Origin: Bryobacterales bacterium
GTDB taxonomy: Bacteria > Acidobacteriota > Terriglobia > Bryobacterales > Bryobacteraceae
Direction of reading: 5' to 3'
Assembly: GCA_027452065.1 (NCBI GenBank)
Contig: DAIDHC010000005.1
Coordinates: forward strand, 1 to 61,703
DNA: 61,703 nt
Numbering within the stretch: position 1 is the first letter of the stretch; the number at the start of each line of letters is the position of its first letter. Shown here in pieces: positions 51,325 to 59,704 of this stretch. The notes beneath the pieces are model-generated. The model was not told the origin of the DNA. It ran no database searches and saw nothing but the letters and a program-made list of their open reading frames with translations. The position numbers and the translations under genes were made by a program.

Positions 51325-51526
51325 CGAATTCGTCCCCGGAGCGGCCCTCAGTCCTTTGTCCTACCGCTCTTCTCAGCTATCTTGGATGCATTCTCGCCGC
51401 TTTGGTTTCCTGTACTGCAATTTTGCTCAGCGATTCCCCGCGGCGAAGGACTGGACTTTTAGTATAGTATCCTGAGGGTGCAGGGATAGTAAACCTGCCG
51501 CAAATCCCGCTGGAGGAAAGGTTACG

Positions 51527-52681
51527 ATGCACGCCAGGATGCGTTGGGCAGGGGTGATGGTGCTCGGAATGTTGGCCTTTGTGAGCGTGGCCCGGGCCCA
51601 GGTCACCTCGATCGAAGGCGATGTCAAAGACGAAAACGGCCAGGCGCTCAAAGGCGCCCTGATCAAAATCGAGCGCAAGGACATTAAAGGCCACTACCAG
51701 GTCAAGACCGATAAGAAAGGCCACTACTACTACGGCGGCCTCCCCATCGGCATGTACCGCATTTCGATCGAAGTCGACGGCAAGGAGCGCGACTCGGTCG
51801 ACAACGTCAAGACTTCACTCGGCGACCCGCGCGAAGTCCCCTTCAATCTCAAACAGACCGCCGAGCAAAACGCCGCGCTCCAGAAGGCTGCCGAGACCGG
51901 TACACTGACCAAGGAGCAGGAGCGCTCGCTCTCCCCGGAGCAGAAAGCCGCCATCGAGAAGCGCGCCAAGGAACAGGCCGCGGCCATGGCGAAGAATAAG
52001 GCCTTAAACGACGCCTTCAACGCCGGCAAGGAAGCCGCCCTCGCCAAGAACTGGCAGGGCGCCGTCGACTCGTTCGACAAAGCAAGCCAGATGGATCCCA
52101 GCCAGAACGTCGTCTGGGCCCAGCTTGCCGAGGCCAACATTAACCTCGCCGCCACCAAGACCGGCCCCGACCAGCAGGCTGTCATGGACAAAGGCCTCGC
52201 CGCCTACCAGAAGGCCATCGAGCTCAAGCCCGACGATCCTTCCTATCACAACAACTACGCCCTGGCACTCGTTAAAGCCAAGCGCGTCCCCGACGCCCAG
52301 GCCGAGCTCACCAAAGCCGCCCAGCTCGATCCCACCAACGCCGGCAAGTATTACTACAACCTCGGCGCCGTCCTCGTCAACACCGGCCAGACCGACCAGG
52401 CTGGCGAAGCCTTCAAAAAGGCCATTGAGGCCAGCCCCAATTACGCCCCGGCCCAATACCAGTACGGCGTGTTTCTCGTCTCCAAAGCCAAAACCACTGC
52501 CGACGGCAAGGTCGTTCCTCCCGACGGCACGGTCGAGGCCTTCCAGAAATATCTCGAGCTTGACCCCACCGGCCCTTACGCCGAATCCGCCAAGGGCATG
52601 CTCCAGACTCTGACCGGCTCCGTCCAGACCGTCTATCAGAATCCCAACGCCAAGCCGCCCGCCAAGAAGAAGAAAAACTGA
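51527..52681 (+). CDS. Exported carboxypeptidase-regulatory/TPR protein
   Basis: A 384-residue protein with a signal peptide (ends near ARAQ, residue 25). Residues 30-110 are a carboxypeptidase-regulatory beta domain (IEGDVKDENGQALKGALIKIERK, read in parts; KKGHYYYGGLPIGMY). Residues 115-165 form a charged helix. From residue 165 come five TPR repeats (NAGKEAALAKNWQGAVDSFDKASQMDPS in part, NNYALALVKAKRV, YYYNLGAVLVNTGQTDQAG in part). The C-terminus is KPPAKKKKN. A GGAGG ribosome site and a TATAGT hexamer (51463-51468) lie upstream. Probably outer-membrane or periplasmic scaffold; function unknown. Confidence 0.85.
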   Translation: MHARMRWAGVMVLGMLAFVSVARAQVTSIEGDVKDENGQALKGALIKIERKDIKGHYQVKTDKKGHYYYGGLPIGMYRISIEVDGKERDSVDNVKTSLGDPREVPFNLKQTAEQNAALQKAAETGTLTKEQERSLSPEQKAAIEKRAKEQAAAMAKNKALNDAFNAGKEAALAKNWQGAVDSFDKASQMDPSQNVVWAQLAEANINLAATKTGPDQQAVMDKGLAAYQKAIELKPDDPSYHNNYALALVKAKRVPDAQAELTKAAQLDPTNAGKYYYNLGAVLVNTGQTDQAGEAFKKAIEASPNYAPAQYQYGVFLVSKAKTTADGKVVPPDGTVEAFQKYLELDPTGPYAESAKGMLQTLTGSVQTVYQNPNAKPPAKKKKN

Positions 52682-52768
52682 TCGGCTTTCTCCTCATTGC
52701 GGACCGGCCCGGAACGCACATTTTTCGTGGCCGGCCCGCAACCGGATTCCCTCCTGCCGCGTCCATTT

Positions 52769-52838
52769 CAATAACAGCAGACGGACCTCTGTGCGGGATT
52801 TCCCTATCCCCAACAAACCGTCCCGCACAGAGGATCCA
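52769..52838. repeat. Structured intergenic repeat, copy 1
   Basis: Starts CAATAACAGCAG, then a 13-bp perfect stem (5' arm CCTCTGTGCGGGA at 52786-52798; 3' arm TCCCGCACAGAGG at 52821-52833) around a 22-base loop holding CCCCAACAAACCG. A GGA/TCC extension lengthens the stem. It lies in the 435-bp gap between the TPR and BON genes. Confidence 0.8.
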
Positions 52839-52938
52839 CCCCCTTACTTTTCCGTTCGCCCCCTCCTTCCGTCCCCGCAAAAAACACACCTCCCCTGCAT
52901 CCCCGCCGAAACCATTTTTTGAGACGGAACGTCTAGAC

Positions 52939-53006
52939 CAATAACAGCAGATGGGCCCCTGTGCGGGATTCCTTTCCCCAACAAACCGTCCCGCACAGGG
53001 GGTCCA
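52939..53006. repeat. Structured intergenic repeat, copy 2
   Basis: Same order as copy 1: CAATAACAGCAG, stem CCCCTGTGCGGGA (52956-52968) against TCCCGCACAGGGG (52989-53001), loop with CCCCAACAAACCG. One stem pair differs from copy 1 on both sides (T-A becomes C-G), so pairing is preserved. The rest of the 435-bp gap holds no gene; a short AGACG/CGTCT inverted repeat lies at about 52923-52935. Confidence 0.8.
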
Positions 53007-53116
53007 AATGTTTTCCCAATCCTACGTGACTTCCTTCCTGGGAGTCAACGTCTTTCCACCGCTTCTCTGAATCGCTTTTGCGCGCGAATCCGTCTATTCT
53101 CTACGAGGGAAATCGT

Positions 53117-53635
53117 ATGCTCAAAGCGCTCGCTCTCCCCATCCTGATCATCGCCTTCTCCTGCATGGTTTCCGCCGCCCCGGCTCCCGGCGACCGCATC
53201 GGCCGCGAGGTCCGTCACGAGCTTCGCATGCTCCCCTACTACACCGTCTTCGACAACCTCACCTACAAAGTCGAGGGCAGCACCGTTACCATTTCCGGCC
53301 AGGTCGTCAATCCCGTCCTCAAGTCCGACGCCGAACACGCCGTCAAGTCCATTGAGGGCGTCGAGGCCGTCAACAATGGGATCGAGGTCCTCCCCGTCTC
53401 TCCCGACGACGACCGCATCCGCCGCGCCGTCTATCGCGCGATCTACCGCGCCCCCGGCCTGGACACCTACGCCCTCCGCGCCGTGCCCACCATTCACATC
53501 ATCGTCAGGAACGGCAACGTCACTCTGGAAGGCGCCGTCGCAAACAGCGGCGACAAGTCCCGCGCCGGCATCCTCGCCAACGGCGTCTCCGGAGTCTTCC
53601 GCGTCGCCAACAACCTGATGGTCGACAAAAGCTGA
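53117..53635 (+). CDS. Exported protein with two BON domains
   Basis: A 172-residue protein with a signal peptide (MLKALALPILIIAFSCMVSAA) and two BON repeats: residues about 35-95 (ISGQVVNPVLKSDAEHAVKSIEGVEAVNNGIEV, read in parts) and 105-172 (TIHIIVRNGNVTLEGAVANSGDKSRAG in part). BON domains bind phospholipid at the outer membrane; OsmY and DolP are examples. The chosen ATG follows GAGGGA by seven bases; an upstream start would break the signal peptide. Probably a periplasmic envelope protein induced by stress. Confidence 0.88.
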   Translation: MLKALALPILIIAFSCMVSAAPAPGDRIGREVRHELRMLPYYTVFDNLTYKVEGSTVTISGQVVNPVLKSDAEHAVKSIEGVEAVNNGIEVLPVSPDDDRIRRAVYRAIYRAPGLDTYALRAVPTIHIIVRNGNVTLEGAVANSGDKSRAGILANGVSGVFRVANNLMVDKS

Positions 53636-53648
53636 AGCCGCGCCTCCG

Positions 53649-54125
53649 CTAGGCCCACGCTCCCAGCATCCGCCGCAGCAGCACCAGCTCGCCCAGGTGA
53701 TACGCGTTGTGGTCGGCCAGCACCAGCGCCTCCCGCAGCACCGTCTGCCCGTCCCCATGCGGGATCCGCGCAAACAGGTCCGTCGCCTCATCGCTCACCA
53801 GCTTCGCCATCGCCTCCAGGTCGGCCCCGAACGCGCTCACGCTCTTGTCCCACGCCCGGGCATCCGGCGGCGCCGCCCCCGCGGGCCAGTACCCGGCCGG
53901 AAACGCGGGCGACACGTGCTTCGGGTTCCGCGAAAATTCCAGAATGTCCCACTGCGCAATCCGCAGATGCTCCAGCACCTCCCAGGGCGAATGCGCCGCC
54001 CCTTCCGGCTTCTGCCCGCGCAGCTTCGCCGGAAAATCCTTCACCACCGCCTCGAAGCCCGCGTGCGCGTCGCCGCCCTTCAGCAGCTTCACTACGTGCT
54101 CCCGCAGCGCCTTGTCGTTCTTCAT
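53649..54125 (-). CDS. DinB-family metal-binding four-helix protein
   Basis: A 158-residue DinB-like protein. It has the four-helix bundle with the metal His set at HSPWEVLEHLRIAQWDIL, near the middle, and LADHNAYHLGELVLLRRM at the C-terminus. Such proteins are thiol-transferase or metal-dependent enzymes of diverse role, often damage-linked by name only. Its ATG overlaps the stop of the upstream interrupted gene (ATGA), so the two form one operon. Cytoplasmic. Confidence 0.85.
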   Translation of the reverse strand: MKNDKALREHVVKLLKGGDAHAGFEAVVKDFPAKLRGQKPEGAAHSPWEVLEHLRIAQWDILEFSRNPKHVSPAFPAGYWPAGAAPPDARAWDKSVSAFGADLEAMAKLVSDEATDLFARIPHGDGQTVLREALVLADHNAYHLGELVLLRRMLGAWA

Positions 54126-54688
54126 CGCTGTTCTCCTTCCTTCTTCTCTATCCTTCGCGCCAGAAACTCCCCTTCCATCCTCCACGTCTCCCCGTCGGCT
54201 TCCAGCACCTCGCCCGTCCACCGGAATGAATCCGCCCCGATCTCGGTGAACCGCCACCGGATCGGCGTCCCGTCGGCCCGCACCCCGGTCTGCACTACAT
54301 CCTTCCCGCTCCGCCGCCCCATCAACTCGTCCCGCCGCCCGGTCACGGCATTCACGTACGTCACCCTCCACGCCCTCGCCCCCTCGTCCCAAATCCGCAG
54401 CGTGGTCCCATACATATTGAACGTCGTTCCCATTCCCGCCGCCCGCTCCCGCCTGCTCGGCATGATCCAGACGTCCTGCATCGCCCGCCCTTCCATCACC
54501 CATCCGAAGTGCGCCTCGCCCCGCAGTCCCTTCCCGCTCACCGGTACCCCGTAGCGCAACACCTCCAACTCCCAGCTTCCCTCCAGCTAACCGTACGCAT
54601 CGTCAGCCTCGGCGATCGCCGCTGAGCGCGCCGGCGCCGCCAGCGCCCGGTGAAATTCCAGCGTCCCGCTTTCCTCTACCGTTGTCAT
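54122..54688 (-). pseudogene. DUF1579-like gene interrupted by an in-frame TAG codon
   Basis: From ATG 54688 (with GGAG ribosome site) the frame reads 33 residues (MTTVEESGTLEFHRALA then SAAIAEADDAYG), meets TAG at 54587-54589, and continues in the same frame for 154 more residues (LEGSWELEVLRYGVPVSGKG, then GEAHFGWVMEGRAMQDVWIMPSR and GADSFRWTGEVLE). The second part belongs to a lipocalin-like family where the residue before the LEGSWE-like block is usually Trp, so TGG to TAG is a likely change. A restart at TTG 54568 could make a shorter 148-residue product. Coupled to DinB downstream and divergent from the AraC regulator. Confidence 0.75.
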
Positions 54689-54771
54689 CCGTTCTCCTCT
54701 CATTTCCGCCTGGTCTTGTTCGCGGCCTTGCCTCCGCACTCCAGATATACGCCAATGCGCGACACTGGTTC

Positions 54772-55704
54772 TTGGCGAAAATTGCGGCCGATCTCGATCG
54801 CGCCCTCGCCCGGCGCGCCTCCGACGGCCTGCCCGGCTGCGCCTCCTCCCGCCTCCTCGCCTCCGGTGACGGCTGGTCCGTTTCCGACGTCGTCTGCACC
54901 TCCGGCCCCCAGGACCGCCCCTTCGAGGAGCGCCACTCCCGCTTCTCCATCGCCATCGTCGCCGCCGGCAGCTTCCAATACCGCGCCGCACCCCTCCGCT
55001 CCTCCGCCCAGGAGCTCATGACGCCCGGCTCCCTCATGCTCGGCAACGCCGGCCAGTGCTTCGAGTGCGGCCATGAGCACGGCCCCGGCGACCGCTGCCT
55101 CTCGTTCCAATACTCGCCCGATTTGTTTGAAACACTCGCTGCCGATGCCGGTTTTCGCGGCTCATCGCCCGCCTTCGGCCCGCTCCGCCTCCCGCCCCTG
55201 CGCGCTCTCTCGCCCGTCGTTGCCCGCGCCTGCGCCGCCCTCGCCCGCCACTCCGCGCAGCCGTCCGCTCCTCACTCCGCCCTTCCCTGGGAAGAGCTCA
55301 GCCTCGATCTCGCCCGGGAAACCGTCCGCGCCTCCGCCGGTTGCTCGCCCCGCTCTCACCAACCCTCCCCCGCCGCCCTCGCCCGCCTCACCTCCATCGT
55401 CCGCCGCATCGAGCACCAACCCGATTCCTCGCTCACCCTCGCCGCCCTCGCCCGCCAGGCCGGCCTCAGCCGCTTTCATTTCCTCCGCTCCTTCGAGCGC
55501 GTCACCGGCCTCACGCCCCACCAGTACGTCCTCCGCGCCCGCCTTCGCGAAGCCTCCGTCCGTCTCCTTGAATCCCGCCAGCGCGTCCTCGACATCGCCC
55601 TCGATTGCGGCTTCGGCGATGTCTCCAATTTCAACCACGCCTTCCGCGCCGAATTCGGCCTCAGCCCCCGCGCCCACCGCTTGCTCTCTCTCACTCGCCG
55701 GTGA
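54772..55704 (+). CDS. AraC-family transcriptional regulator
   Basis: About 310 residues. The N-terminal half is a cupin-like sensing domain (HSRFSIAIVAAGSFQYRAAP, GNAGQCFECGHEHGPGDRC). Two HTH units follow in the last 100 residues (SLTLAALARQAGLSRFHFLRSFERVTG and VLDIALDCGFGDVSNFNHAFRAEFGLSPRAHR, read in parts). It is divergent from the interrupted gene/DinB pair, which it probably regulates. The start is uncertain; TTG 54772 is the first in-frame start that does not overlap the opposite gene's 5' end, and no clear ribosome site is seen. It overlaps the convergent gene by 14 bases at the 3' end. Confidence 0.8.
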   Translation: MAKIAADLDRALARRASDGLPGCASSRLLASGDGWSVSDVVCTSGPQDRPFEERHSRFSIAIVAAGSFQYRAAPLRSSAQELMTPGSLMLGNAGQCFECGHEHGPGDRCLSFQYSPDLFETLAADAGFRGSSPAFGPLRLPPLRALSPVVARACAALARHSAQPSAPHSALPWEELSLDLARETVRASAGCSPRSHQPSPAALARLTSIVRRIEHQPDSSLTLAALARQAGLSRFHFLRSFERVTGLTPHQYVLRARLREASVRLLESRQRVLDIALDCGFGDVSNFNHAFRAEFGLSPRAHRLLSLTRR

Positions 55705-56839
55705 ACGCGATCCCCTTGCCCTCCAGCCTCCGCCGCAGCGTCTCGCCCAGCCCCGTGGCCGGCGTCAGCACCCCGCCCCGGGCCGGCAGCGCCGCCTCCT
55801 CGCAAGCCAGCGCCAGCGCCGCCTCGCACACGCACTTCACCGTGATCCGGTTCGCTGGATCGCCCGCCCCCTCCACTACCCCCCGCGCCGTCCCTGCCTC
55901 GCCCCGCGCGAACAACTCGCAGCGGAACCATCCCCCGTCCATCGCCTTCCCCTCCGGCCCCGTCCCCGGCTCCCACCGCCGCAGCGCGCTCCGCACCACC
56001 GCCCACTTCCCCAGCCTCTCCGCATTCCGGCTCAGCGCCGCCATCGCCCGCGCCTTCCACCGCGCCCCGGCTCCGGTGAACTTCGCATACTCCTGATACG
56101 CGAAATCCCTCCCGCTCAGCGCGCAGCTTCTCCGCACCACCCGCGTGTCGATCACTCCCATGATCCACGGCCCCACCCACGCCCCCGCGTCCTCGTCAAA
56201 CCGCGCCTCTTCCGGGTCCCGCTCCAACTCCCTCACCGCCCGCTCCGCCCCCGGGCTCAGCAGAAACGGATCCTTCATCCCCGCCGCCGCTCCCGTCTCC
56301 CATCCATCCAGCAGCGTCGCGATCGTCCCTCCGTTCGCCCTCCCCGCCTTCGCCTGAAAATACGCCTTCACCTCCGTCGCTCTCCCGCCCAGCCTCTCCG
56401 CAATCCACGCCGCGCCCAGGTCGCTCGGCACGCAATCGAACCCGCAGCAGGGAATGATCCGCGTCCCCTCCGCCGCACACCGCTCGTGATACCGGTCAAT
56501 CAGCGACCGCACCCACACCGTCTCGCCCGTGATGTCGACATAGTGCGTCCCCAGCCGCGCGCACGCCTCCACCACGCCGTCGCTGTACAGCCGGAACGGC
56601 CCCGCCGTGCTCAGCACAATCCGCGTCCGCGAAACAATCGCGTCAATCGCCTCCTGCTCGGCCGCCTCCGCCGCCATCGCCGGCACGCCCGCGTGGAGTT
56701 CCTCCAGCTTCTTCCGGCTCCGCCCCGCAATCGCCCACCGCAGTCCCGCCGGCGCCTCCCGCGCAAAATATTCCACCGCCTGCCGCCCGGTGAACCCGCT
56801 GGCCCCGTAGAGCACCACGTCGAACTCACGCCCCGCCAT
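55691..56839 (-). CDS. Saccharopine-dehydrogenase-like / trans-acting enoyl reductase-like protein
   Basis: A 382-residue NAD(P)-binding protein. The Rossmann loop YGASGFTGRQAVEYF (11-25) and AIAGRSRKKLEEL place it in the Sacchrp_dh_NADP family. TAGPFRLYSDGVVEAC and THYVDITGE are typical of the group, which includes mycobacterial trans-acting enoyl reductases as well as uncharacterised family members. CCGFDCVPSD is a conserved middle motif. Cytoplasmic, no membrane segments. It starts 18 bases after the unknown 379-residue gene ends, on the same strand, so it may share its transcript. Confidence 0.85.
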   Translation of the reverse strand: MAGREFDVVLYGASGFTGRQAVEYFAREAPAGLRWAIAGRSRKKLEELHAGVPAMAAEAAEQEAIDAIVSRTRIVLSTAGPFRLYSDGVVEACARLGTHYVDITGETVWVRSLIDRYHERCAAEGTRIIPCCGFDCVPSDLGAAWIAERLGGRATEVKAYFQAKAGRANGGTIATLLDGWETGAAAGMKDPFLLSPGAERAVRELERDPEEARFDEDAGAWVGPWIMGVIDTRVVRRSCALSGRDFAYQEYAKFTGAGARWKARAMAALSRNAERLGKWAVVRSALRRWEPGTGPEGKAMDGGWFRCELFARGEAGTARGVVEGAGDPANRITVKCVCEAALALACEEAALPARGGVLTPATGLGETLRRRLEGKGIAFTGE

Positions 56840-56857
56840 GTCCGCCCCGCCGCGTCC

Positions 56858-57997
56858 TCACCATCTTCCGCCCCCGCCCGGCGCCGCCGTCTCCTTCGAA
56901 CCCAGCGCCGGCATCTTGAACTCACCCCGGATCGTGTTCACCGCCCCCAGGTACCGCGCATCGATCTGCGCCCGTAAGCTCGATGAGCGGTAGATGTCCA
57001 GCTCTCTCGGCCCGTACAGCCGCCCCAGCAGCCCGGCCGCCAGCTTCGCGCATTCGTTGTACGTCAGCGAGTTCGCCGCCGGCGTCCAGGCCGGATTCAT
57101 CAGAGCCGCTGCGTGCGCCGCCAGCGAGCACAGGCTCTCGGTCTGCAGCGACGCCATCGTCAGGTTGTGGTGATAGCACAACAGCCGCGGCGGATAATCG
57201 GCCACGCTCCGGAAATGTCCCGGAAACCAAACCGCCCGCCCCCGCGCCGACGCCAGCAGAACATGCCCCGCCACCGCATTGTGAATCTTCAGCGAGCACT
57301 CCGCCAGCGGCTTCACCTCAGCCGCCGTCCACAGCGAATTCCACTCCGCCATCCCCGTCAGCGCGTGATGCAGTTCGTCGCCCTCCGCCATCGCCTGGCC
57401 CTCGGTAACGTCGCCTCCGTCAATCACCGTGACAATCGAAAACACATCCCGCGCCTGCCCCGCCGCCGTCTGCGCCCCGTATGCGGCGGCCCGCAGTTTC
57501 TCGCGCGCGAACTCCAGCATCCGCTCCAGGTTCCCCTCCCGTTTCTCGGCGTCGATCTCCACCTCGAACCGGCTTGTCTTCCGGACCTTGATCACTTCCC
57601 GCATCGCGTCCTTGAAATCCGCCGGCGTCTTCATCGCCACGTCCGCCGCCACGCCCATCCCCCACGGATAAAGGTAAAACCCCAGCCGCGTGCTCCCAAT
57701 CGGCGCCGCCGCCGTCACGCTCGCCTTCATCTGCCGCTCCAGCGGAACCAGCGCCCGCCAGTACCCCTTCACCGTGTCGCTCTGGTCCCGCACGTAATAC
57801 TGCCAGAACTTCTTCCCATATCCTCTGTTCCACGGCAGCGTCAGATCGCCGCCCCGGGCCGCGTTCGCCAGCATCTGCTGGTAAGCCGCGCCCTCCAGCA
57901 ACCCGGCCAGCGGAATCGCCGGCGGCGCCGGCGCCCGCAGCGCCTCCGCCAGACTCTCCACCTGCAGGAAACTCATCCGCACTTCGTCGATCCGCAT
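56858..57997 (-). CDS. Unrecognised 379-residue protein
   Basis: I do not recognise this family. The protein is soluble and mixed alpha/beta. Visible elements are a Trp/Tyr-rich block at about residues 52-80 (NRGYGKKFWQYYVRDQ), a strand pair at 100-120 (LGFYLYPWGMGVAADVAM), a charged helical stretch at 135-175, two adjacent His in DELHHALTGMAEW (about 220) and YHHNLTMASLQTESLCSLAAHA near the end. No signal peptide or transmembrane helix is evident. The upstream gap contains a perfect palindrome at a likely promoter. The same strand carries a membrane protein and a nuclease-like gene upstream, so it may belong to a three-gene system. Confidence 0.6.
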   Translation of the reverse strand: MRIDEVRMSFLQVESLAEALRAPAPPAIPLAGLLEGAAYQQMLANAARGGDLTLPWNRGYGKKFWQYYVRDQSDTVKGYWRALVPLERQMKASVTAAAPIGSTRLGFYLYPWGMGVAADVAMKTPADFKDAMREVIKVRKTSRFEVEIDAEKREGNLERMLEFAREKLRAAAYGAQTAAGQARDVFSIVTVIDGGDVTEGQAMAEGDELHHALTGMAEWNSLWTAAEVKPLAECSLKIHNAVAGHVLLASARGRAVWFPGHFRSVADYPPRLLCYHHNLTMASLQTESLCSLAAHAAALMNPAWTPAANSLTYNECAKLAAGLLGRLYGPRELDIYRSSSLRAQIDARYLGAVNTIRGEFKMPALGSKETAAPGGGGRW

Positions 57998-58067
57998 GCC
58001 GCCCTCCCCGCCGCCTGTCCCGCTCCTTGAACCGCTCCCGCCCCCTCGTTATACTGTTGTTGACTTG

Positions 58068-58083
58068 CAGTGTTTCGACACTG
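58068..58083. promoter_or_regulatory. Perfect 16-bp palindrome, operator or UUCG hairpin
   Basis: CAGTGT-TTCG-ACACTG. As RNA (+ strand) it gives a 6-bp stem closed by a UUCG loop; as DNA it is a perfect dyad. On the minus strand it lies just upstream of TATAAC, a possible -10 for the 379-residue gene, at the position of the -35. An operator for a dimeric repressor is the simplest reading. Confidence 0.55.
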
Positions 58084-58105
58084 TCGCTTGCTCCAGTAGA
58101 GCGCT

Positions 58106-58157
58106 GAGAGGGTCCTCCGGCGGCGCTCGCCGCGCGAGCCCGGCGGGGGACCCTCTC
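58106..58157. repeat. Long imperfect inverted repeat in the same gap
   Basis: Outer arms GAGAGGGTCC (58106-58115) and GGACCCTCTC (58148-58157) pair perfectly over 10 bp; the inner part (CTCCGGCGG with CCGGCGGGG-like sequence) pairs with mismatches. It follows the membrane-protein stop by 13 bases on the minus strand. No T-run, so termination would need Rho or pausing. Confidence 0.6.
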
Positions 58158-58170
58158 ATAACATCCGCCT

Positions 58171-59685
58171 TCATCCGCCCGCCGGCGCCGTCACAATCCG
58201 GTCCGGCGCAGCCCATCCGGTGATGCTCTCCACCTTCAAATGATACGGGTTCGGCACCGCGCCGGTCGTCTCCCAGGCGACTCCCGTCGCCAGCCCGCCG
58301 CTTAAACCATCCCGGATCTTCTTCGCCACCCCGGCCGGCTCGCCGTTCGCCGTCACCAGCGTCCGAAACTCCGTCTCCGCCGCCCTCCCCGCATCCGTCG
58401 CCGCCCAGTTCACCTGGATCGCCGGCGTCACCCAAACCATCGTCTGATCGTCCCCGATCTTTTCCACCACGAACATCCGCATCGTCTTGCCGTTCATCGC
58501 GAACTCCACTCGTGCCGCCGCCAGCCCGATCCCGTTCCGCGACATTTTCTCCAGAATCTGTACCTGTGAATCCTCCCGCCCCGGCACATGCAGCGACCGG
58601 CGCCCGTTGGTCCATCCGGCATAAATCAAAAACGCCAATGCGCCGAGCGCAATGCTCCACAGCCACACCGCTTCCAGATCCGCCGGCCCGTAGCGCACCA
58701 GGTAGTTCCGCTGCCGGATCGCCGAGTACGCCCAGGCGAACACTCCCGACAAAGTCACCGCGATCACCCAGAACCCCGGATCGGTCACCGCCAGCGCCGG
58801 CAGCCGCGACTGATCTTTCACCTTGAATAATCCCAGGCTCACCAGCAACTGGGCCGTGAAAATCATCAGGCATCCCGGCAGCACCAGGAACGACGGCACT
58901 CCCAGCGCCTTCAACAACTCCGACTCGAAAAAAATCCCCGCCGTCGCCGTCTTGCTCACCACCAGCAGCCTCTGCTCCGCGTGCCCGCCCGCGTCCCACC
59001 GCGCCACGATCTGAAACGCCACCGGATACGCCCCCGGCGTCAACGCGCTTCGCGCCACAAGGTGTATCGGAACCAGCACGCTCGACCGCGCCGGCACGTC
59101 CACCGGCCCCGCTTTCGGCGGCTCGAAAACATCCTCCGGAACCTGCGGCCGGATTTCCACATGCACCGCCTCGTCCAGATTATTGGTCAGCGTCAGCGCC
59201 CCTTCCCCCGGCCGGTTCTGCGTCACGGCGTCAAAGCTGCCCTCGAGCGCCGCCTCCACCGACTTCGTCCCCGCCTCCCCCTGCGGCGCGATCGCCAGCG
59301 TCGCCGTCGCGTCCCGTCGTCCTCCTCCCGCCATCGTGCAGTTCGCCACGAACACAATCGCCCCCGGCAAGTGCGCTCCGTTGACGTTCTCAACCTTCAC
59401 CGCCCACACAATCGATTCACCCGGTCCCGCCGCCCGCCCCGCCGCCCGCTCCACCCGCACCCGGAACCCGTCGTTGGTCAGCCACGTAAGCCCCGCCTTC
59501 CGCACCGCGCCGGACGACGAGTTCTTCAGCCGCACCAGAACGCTCAGCTCCGTATACGACGGCAGCACCGCGATCGCGCCGGGCTGCACCTCGAGCGCCA
59601 CGTCCTCGCCCCGGCACAGCGCGGCCCCCATCGCCAGCGCCGCCACGCACAGCGCCCGCCTCCCGCCGCTCTCCCCTCGCCCCAT
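58171..59685 (-). CDS. Membrane protein with extracytoplasmic Ig-like part and three helices
   Basis: About 504 residues. The start at MGRGESGGRR has a GGGAGG site seven bases upstream; an earlier ATG (59703) is possible. A signal peptide (to about 26) is followed by an exported beta-rich part to residue 265 (CARDB-like strands: PSYTELSVLVRLKNSSSG, ALTLTNNLDEAVHVEIRP). Three hydrophobic helices come next (PSFLVLPGCLMIFTAQLL; GFWVIAVTLSGVFAWAY; AVWLWSIALGALAFLIY). The C-terminal 140 residues are cytoplasmic and mixed alpha/beta. I do not know the family. It is 19 bases after the nuclease-like gene. Confidence 0.72.
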   Translation of the reverse strand: MGRGESGGRRALCVAALAMGAALCRGEDVALEVQPGAIAVLPSYTELSVLVRLKNSSSGAVRKAGLTWLTNDGFRVRVERAAGRAAGPGESIVWAVKVENVNGAHLPGAIVFVANCTMAGGGRRDATATLAIAPQGEAGTKSVEAALEGSFDAVTQNRPGEGALTLTNNLDEAVHVEIRPQVPEDVFEPPKAGPVDVPARSSVLVPIHLVARSALTPGAYPVAFQIVARWDAGGHAEQRLLVVSKTATAGIFFESELLKALGVPSFLVLPGCLMIFTAQLLVSLGLFKVKDQSRLPALAVTDPGFWVIAVTLSGVFAWAYSAIRQRNYLVRYGPADLEAVWLWSIALGALAFLIYAGWTNGRRSLHVPGREDSQVQILEKMSRNGIGLAAARVEFAMNGKTMRMFVVEKIGDDQTMVWVTPAIQVNWAATDAGRAAETEFRTLVTANGEPAGVAKKIRDGLSGGLATGVAWETTGAVPNPYHLKVESITGWAAPDRIVTAPAGG

Positions 59686-59704
59686 GTTCGCCCTCCCGGC
59701 CATC

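Noticed and set aside
54587..54589. Selenocysteine codon in the interrupted gene, given a nearby selA
   Set aside because: The codon is TAG, not TGA, and no SECIS-like stem-loop was seen behind it.
58106..58157. Rho-independent terminator for the membrane-protein gene
   Set aside because: No T-run follows the repeat on either strand.
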